DNA of 64,000 nucleotides from Streptomyces sp. NBC_01446 (GTDB lineage: Bacteria; Actinomycetota; Actinomycetes; Streptomycetales; Streptomycetaceae). A program made the position numbers and the translations under genes. This document shows, piece by piece, positions 60,302 through 64,000 of the stretch (positions are counted from its first letter, which is position 1; every line of letters begins with the position of its first letter). The notes below the pieces were generated by a model. It saw nothing but the letters and a program-made list of their open reading frames with translations. It was not told the origin of the DNA and did no database searches. Location: positions 434,001-498,000 of the forward strand of contig NZ_JAPEPO010000001.1 in the NCBI RefSeq assembly GCF_026340095.1, written 5' to 3'.

Positions 60302-60313
60302 ACGGAGCGGCGA

Positions 60314-61120
60314 TCAGGCCGTGAAACGGCCGCCGTTGGCGAGCAGCACCGCTCCGACAAGGTTCGCCGAGGCGTCACTCGCCAGGAACAGGGCGATGTC
60401 ACCGATCTCCTCGGGCGTCGCGTAAGGGCGCACCCGCGGATCGGCGAAGCCGTTGCGCAGCGCCTTCGGCGTGCGCGCGGCCATGCCGGTCTCGGTCGGG
60501 CCCGGCGCGACCACGTTGACCCGGATCCCGGAGGCGATGACCTCCTTGGCCACGGCCTGGCTCAGTGCGTGCACCCCGGCCTTGGACGCGGCGTAGTGGG
60601 GGTAGCCGACCGGGGCGTCGAAGGCCGACGACGATCCGATGACGACGATGGCGCCCGCTTCGGCCGGTCGCATCGCCCGCACCGAGGCACGCAGCACATG
60701 GAACGTCCCGTCGAGGTTGACCTGCATGACGCGCCGCCAGGAGGCATCGTCCAGCCGGTCGGTGACCTCCGGCGGACGCCCCTCGACCAGTGCGTCCGCG
60801 ATGAGCTGTTTGGCCTGCGGGTCGTCGACCCCGGCGGCGTGCACGACCACGTCGAGCCGGCCGTGTTCGCGCACCACGTCCGCGACGGCGCCCTCGACCG
60901 CGGCCGCGTCGGCCACGTCGAGCGCGACCGCGGCCGCGGCCGCGGCGGGCAGTTCGGCGGCGACGGCCTTGACGGCGTCACCATTCAGGTCGGCCGCCAC
61001 CACGTACCGCGCCCCCTCCGCCGCCAGCTGCCGCGCGATCGCGGCCCCCATGCCCGAACCGGCCCCGGTCACCAAGGCGACCTTGTCCGTGAACCGCCCC
61101 TGCCGCACAACCTCGCTCAT
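60314..61120 (-). CDS. Short-chain dehydrogenase/reductase
   Basis: About 268 residues from the ATG at 61120. Motifs: TGAGSGMG, VAADLNGD (NAD preference), HAAG in the place of NNAG, catalytic Ser in GSSSAFD and the active-site YAASK. It resembles 3-hydroxyacyl- or cyclic-alcohol dehydrogenases. It is a single-gene unit, divergent from the alcohol dehydrogenase at 61220 and sharing operator F. Confidence 0.9.
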   Translation of the reverse strand: MSEVVRQGRFTDKVALVTGAGSGMGAAIARQLAAEGARYVVAADLNGDAVKAVAAELPAAAAAAVALDVADAAAVEGAVADVVREHGRLDVVVHAAGVDDPQAKQLIADALVEGRPPEVTDRLDDASWRRVMQVNLDGTFHVLRASVRAMRPAEAGAIVVIGSSSAFDAPVGYPHYAASKAGVHALSQAVAKEVIASGIRVNVVAPGPTETGMAARTPKALRNGFADPRVRPYATPEEIGDIALFLASDASANLVGAVLLANGGRFTA

Positions 61121-61156
61121 GATCCGACCCTTCCTCACGTCAACCACGATCACTAC

Positions 61157-61169
61157 TGAACTGACTTCA
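61157..61169. promoter_or_regulatory. Operator copy F, perfect TGAACTGACTTCA
   Basis: Identical in all 13 positions to copy D. It lies between the divergent SDR (start 61120) and alcohol dehydrogenase (start 61220), 36 nt from the first and 50 nt from the second. Confidence 0.8.
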
Positions 61170-61219
61170 TCTCTGTTATCGTCACGACCACCGAGCTGAC
61201 AAGACCCTGGACGGTGAAG

Positions 61220-62266
61220 ATGAAGGCGCTACGGCTGAAGGACTGGGGACGCGAGCCGGAACTCACCGAGGTCGACCGCCCGGCGCCCGGAGCGGGAGAG
61301 GTCCTGGTGCGAGTGGAGGCCGCGGGGCTCTGCCACTCCGACATCCATGTCCTCGACGCCACCCCGGGCACGCTCCCCTACCGGGTGCCGTTCACGCTCG
61401 GTCATGAGATCGCCGGGCATGTCGCCGCCCTCGGCCCCGGCGCGGACGGCGGCCCGGCACCGGGTGAGCGCGTCGTGGTCCACGGCCCGTGGGGCTGCGG
61501 CACTTGCACGCGATGCGCCGCCGGGCAGGACAACTACTGCGACCGGCGCGGCAGTCTCGACTGGCACGGAGCGGGACTCGGCCGCGACGGCGGAATGGCC
61601 GAGTACGTACTCGTCCCCACCGCCCGCCACCTGGTGCCGATCGGCGACCTTCCGGCCGACCAGGCCGCTCCGCTCTCCGACGCCGGCCTGACCTCGTATC
61701 ACGCCGTCGCAGGCGTGCGGAACGCGCTCGGCGCGGGCACCACGGCCGTAGTCATCGGAGTCGGCGGCCTCGGGCACCTGGCCGTCCAGATCCTGCGCGC
61801 GACCACCCCGAGCCGCGTACTCGCCGTCGACATACGGCCCGAGGCCCTCGCTCTCGCGGACCGCTCCGGCGCGCACCTGAGCATCCCGATGGACTCCGAC
61901 ACCGCCGCCGCACTGCGGAAGGCGACCGGCGGGGTCGGCGTGGACGCCGTGCTCGACTTCGCGGGGGCACAGCCGACGCTGGAACTCGCCACCCAAGTCC
62001 TACGCCCTGGCGGCGAGTTGGCGATCGTGGGCAGCGGCGGCGGCCAGCTCACCGTCCGCAAACCGGGCTTCCTGCCGCCGGGCGTCCGCCTCTCACTACC
62101 GTTCTGGGGCACGCGCCAGGAGCTGGTCGAGGTCATCGCCCTGGCCCGCGCGGGCGCCCTGCACGTGGAAACGGAACAACTCCCGCTGCGCTCGGCACCC
62201 GAGGCCATGGACCGGCTTCGGCGCGGGCTGATCAGGGGGCGAGCGGTGCTGGTGATGTCCGGCTGA
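61220..62266 (+). CDS. Zinc-dependent NAD(P) alcohol dehydrogenase
   Basis: About 348 residues of the MDR family. Catalytic zinc region GLCHSDIHVLD and LGHEIAGHV; structural zinc Cys in GPWGCGTCTRCAAGQDNYC; nucleotide motif VIGVGGLGHLAVQ. It resembles bacterial propanol-preferring and phenyl/benzyl alcohol enzymes. A GTG at 61214 is also possible; neither start has a clear ribosome binding site. It is the last intact gene of the island with the shared operator. Confidence 0.9.
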   Translation: MKALRLKDWGREPELTEVDRPAPGAGEVLVRVEAAGLCHSDIHVLDATPGTLPYRVPFTLGHEIAGHVAALGPGADGGPAPGERVVVHGPWGCGTCTRCAAGQDNYCDRRGSLDWHGAGLGRDGGMAEYVLVPTARHLVPIGDLPADQAAPLSDAGLTSYHAVAGVRNALGAGTTAVVIGVGGLGHLAVQILRATTPSRVLAVDIRPEALALADRSGAHLSIPMDSDTAAALRKATGGVGVDAVLDFAGAQPTLELATQVLRPGGELAIVGSGGGQLTVRKPGFLPPGVRLSLPFWGTRQELVEVIALARAGALHVETEQLPLRSAPEAMDRLRRGLIRGRAVLVMSG

Positions 62267-62299
62267 CAGCCCGTTCGGCGCAGCTGCGGATCTTCCAGG

Positions 62300-62490
62300 C
62301 CTTCCTGACGGCAGCGCGGAGTTCGAGTCCGCGCTTGAGGATCTTCCCCCTTGGGGTTACAGGGGAGGGCATCGACGAAGTGGACCCAGCGGGGCTTCTT
62401 CTACGAGGCGACCTTCTCCCGGGTGAAGTCGATCAGTTCCTGCTCGGTGGGCTGCCCCCCGCCGAGGCGCAGGACAACGACGGCGGTCGC
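62300..62490 (-). pseudogene. Acyl-CoA ligase C-terminal relic with in-frame TAG
   Basis: The minus strand reads TEQELIDFTREKVAS, a TAG stop (62403-62401), then KKPRWVHFVDALPCNPKGKI and LKRGLE. This is the tail of an AMP-forming acyl-CoA synthetase, in which Tyr is usual at the stop (AS-Y-KKP), so TAC to TAG explains it. The catalytic Lys region (NPKGKI) is present but the N-terminal ~450 residues are missing. A further unidentified short frame lies upstream (62530-62670). Confidence 0.7.
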
Positions 62491-62670
62491 CTCCCTCGCC
62501 CCAGGTCTCAAGCGGGACAGGGCCAACTTCGTTGCGCACGCAGCTCAGTTCTGAGGCTCGTCCTGCAGCGCCAGGTCGGCGAGCCACGGCCCGTACGGCA
62601 TCGCGTTCAGGGCCAACGCTGTCCCGCCGTCGGACCTCGCGGCCGAGTCTGGAGGACGGTCAACGCCACC

Positions 62671-63831
62671 TCACGGCGCCGACAGTCCTCCTCCGGTCGC
62701 GGCCGCGAGGTCGGCAGCGGTCCAGGCCATCGCGAGGGCGCCGTCGAGGACGGCGCGGTCGGCAGCCGCAGTGACACACGCGGCGGTGAACTCGGGCTGG
62801 TGGTTGACCGCGGGTGCGCAGTCGAGGCCGAGCATGGGATGGATGGTGGGCACGACGTGCGAGACGTTGCCCATGTCGGTGGCTGCCCCGACCACCCCGC
62901 TGCCCGGCAGGTCGGGGAAGGTGCGGCCGAGGGCTTCGGCGTTGGCCCGGTACAGCGCGAGCATCCCGCGGTCGGGGCGCATGTCGGCGTAGTCGGGGCC
63001 TACCGGGTCTGTCGACAGTTCGCATCCGGTGGCCAGCGCCCCGGCCTCGAAGCAGCGCTGTACGCGTGCCTTGAGCGGCGCGAGGGCCTTCAGGGTGTCG
63101 GAGCGGACGATCCATCGGCCCCTGCTGGCGTCGGGGATCACGTTCGGCGCGGTGCCCGCCTCGGTGACGATGCCCTGGATGCGGTCCGTACTCGTGGTCT
63201 GCTGGCGCAGCAGTCCGACGGCCACCTGGGCGACGGTCATGGCGTCGGCGGCGTTGACACCGCGCTCGGGGTAGGCGCCCGCGTGCGCGGGCGTCCCTCG
63301 GTAGGAGACGTCGAACATGGAGACCGCGGAGCCGGGCATCGCTGCCATCTCCACGGCCGCCGGATGCACCATCATCGCCGCGTCCACTTCGTCGAAGGCC
63401 CCGCGCTCGAGCATCAGGACCTTGCCGCCGCCACCCTCCTCCGCCGGTGTTCCGAGCACGGTGACCGTGAGTCCGAGGTCGTCGGCGAGGCCGGCCAGCC
63501 CCCGTCCCGCGCCGACCGCGGCGGCGGCGATGATGTTGTGCCCGCAGGCGTGCCCGATGTCCGGCAGCGCGTCGTACTCCGCGCAGATCGCGATGCGCAG
63601 CGGCCCCGAACCCACGGTGGCGCGGATCGCGGTGGGCAGGCCGTAACAGCCGTGTTCGACGTCGAATCCGGCTGCGCTCAGCCGCTCGGATATCCACGCG
63701 CTGGCACGCACCTCCTCGAAGCCCAACTCGGGGTGGGCGTGAATCAGATGGGACAGTTCCACCAGGCTGCGCTCCGCCGCCCGGATGCGCCGTTCGATCG
63801 CGCTCTTGGGCGTCATCGGTGCGGCCTTCAC
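62671..63831 (-). CDS. M20-family amidohydrolase
   Basis: About 386 residues. Metal-site motifs: AICAEYDALPDIGHACGHN (about residues 80-100), PAEEGGGGK, MMVHPAA and late VVPTIHPM. It is of the AbgB/hippuricase type that cleaves acyl-amino acid amides. The GTG at 63831 overlaps the upstream stop by 4 nt (GTGA); the ATG at 63816, with AAGG before it, is an alternative start. The frame to 63963 overlaps the upstream gene and is excluded. It might release an amide-linked acid for the island, or be unrelated. Confidence 0.88.
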   Translation of the reverse strand: MKAAPMTPKSAIERRIRAAERSLVELSHLIHAHPELGFEEVRASAWISERLSAAGFDVEHGCYGLPTAIRATVGSGPLRIAICAEYDALPDIGHACGHNIIAAAAVGAGRGLAGLADDLGLTVTVLGTPAEEGGGGKVLMLERGAFDEVDAAMMVHPAAVEMAAMPGSAVSMFDVSYRGTPAHAGAYPERGVNAADAMTVAQVAVGLLRQQTTSTDRIQGIVTEAGTAPNVIPDASRGRWIVRSDTLKALAPLKARVQRCFEAGALATGCELSTDPVGPDYADMRPDRGMLALYRANAEALGRTFPDLPGSGVVGAATDMGNVSHVVPTIHPMLGLDCAPAVNHQPEFTAACVTAAADRAVLDGALAMAWTAADLAAATGGGLSAP

Positions 63832-64000
63832 GACGCGAGTCGAGCGGCGATGTGCACGGAGGAGGGACGGGTGGCGGCGTCGTAGGCCGCGACCGCACCG
63901 GTGGCGCCCATTCCACTGTCGCCTGCCGGTTCGTAGAGCCGTTCCGGGCCGCCGCCCTGCCACTGGTTGATCCAGACGACGCCTGCGGGAATCCGGGCGG
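63828..64000 (-). CDS. Aldehyde dehydrogenase-like protein, C-terminal ~56 residues (partial)
   Basis: The minus strand enters the window in an open frame: RIPAGVVWINQWQGGGPERL, then a GDSGMGATGAVAAYDAATRP segment and a stop at 63828-63830. The GVVWINQ motif followed by a G-rich, S-G-x-G-like turn is the usual C-terminal part of aldehyde dehydrogenases. The gene starts outside the window. It overlaps the M20 start by 4 nt, so the two are co-translated. Confidence 0.65.
   Translation of the reverse strand, partial: ARIPAGVVWINQWQGGGPERLYEPAGDSGMGATGAVAAYDAATRPSSVHIAARLAS

Overview
The window is high-GC DNA with strong third-position G/C bias, many GTG starts and frequent 4-nt stop/start overlaps. 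The gene families are typical of Streptomyces: an XRE/DUF397 pair, small HATPase proteins, a SAM methyltransferase of the DUF574 type, and TAP-like exported hydrolases. I read it as a Streptomyces chromosome, in an accessory region rather than the conserved core. No rRNA, tRNA or CRISPR array was seen.

From 1 to 21 kb the content is mixed. In order it holds the N-terminal part of a very large DNA-repair ATPase-like protein with a flotillin and a truncated YqiJ-like membrane protein; an SLC13/ArsB-NhaD permease with a CBS-domain protein; two tandem exported hydrolases; a regulatory block (HATPase, XRE, DUF397, methyltransferase); a Tat-exported DUF1259 protein; a YceI/MarR divergent pair; and a TnpB (IS605-type) element. 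Between these lies a graveyard of relics: a cation antiporter, an amidase, an IS3 OrfA, a LysR regulator, a CDI-immunity protein and two integrase-core transposases.

From 21 to 26 kb there is a PaaI thioesterase with a divergent HxlR regulator. A TetR regulator then diverges from a three-gene operon of acyl-CoA dehydrogenase (ACAD), APH-like kinase and short-chain dehydrogenase (SDR).

From 26 to 62 kb there is one large catabolic island of about 30 genes. It encodes a Liv-type ABC importer (binding protein, LivH, and LivM-LivG-LivF fused in one chain), two acyl-CoA ligases and three ACADs. It also has a second APH-like kinase, three SDRs, two enoyl-CoA hydratase-family proteins, a thiolase, an SCP-x-like thiolase/aldolase with a DUF35 partner, and a 3-hydroxyacyl-CoA dehydrogenase. 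The rest are fused isobutyryl-CoA mutase IcmF, two zinc alcohol dehydrogenases, an aldehyde dehydrogenase, a GMC oxidoreductase, an OYE-type flavoenzyme, a KSTD/fumarate-reductase-like flavoprotein, an MBL hydrolase, an EthD-like protein and two NTF2-like proteins. A TetR regulator sits inside the island.

The main observation is a shared 13-bp inverted repeat, TGAA-N5-TTCA, found in front of every transcription unit of this island (six sites). This makes the island a likely single regulon of the TetR protein at 31.6-32.2 kb. The enzymes suggest import, CoA activation and beta-oxidation of a branched or alicyclic, possibly terpenoid- or steroid-like, acid. Two kinase plus ACAD pairs suggest that 4-hydroxyacyl-CoA intermediates are handled by phosphorylation and elimination. 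The substrate cannot be named from sequence alone.

The right edge carries a decayed acyl-CoA ligase fragment, an M20 amidohydrolase and the C-terminal end of an aldehyde dehydrogenase that continues outside the window.
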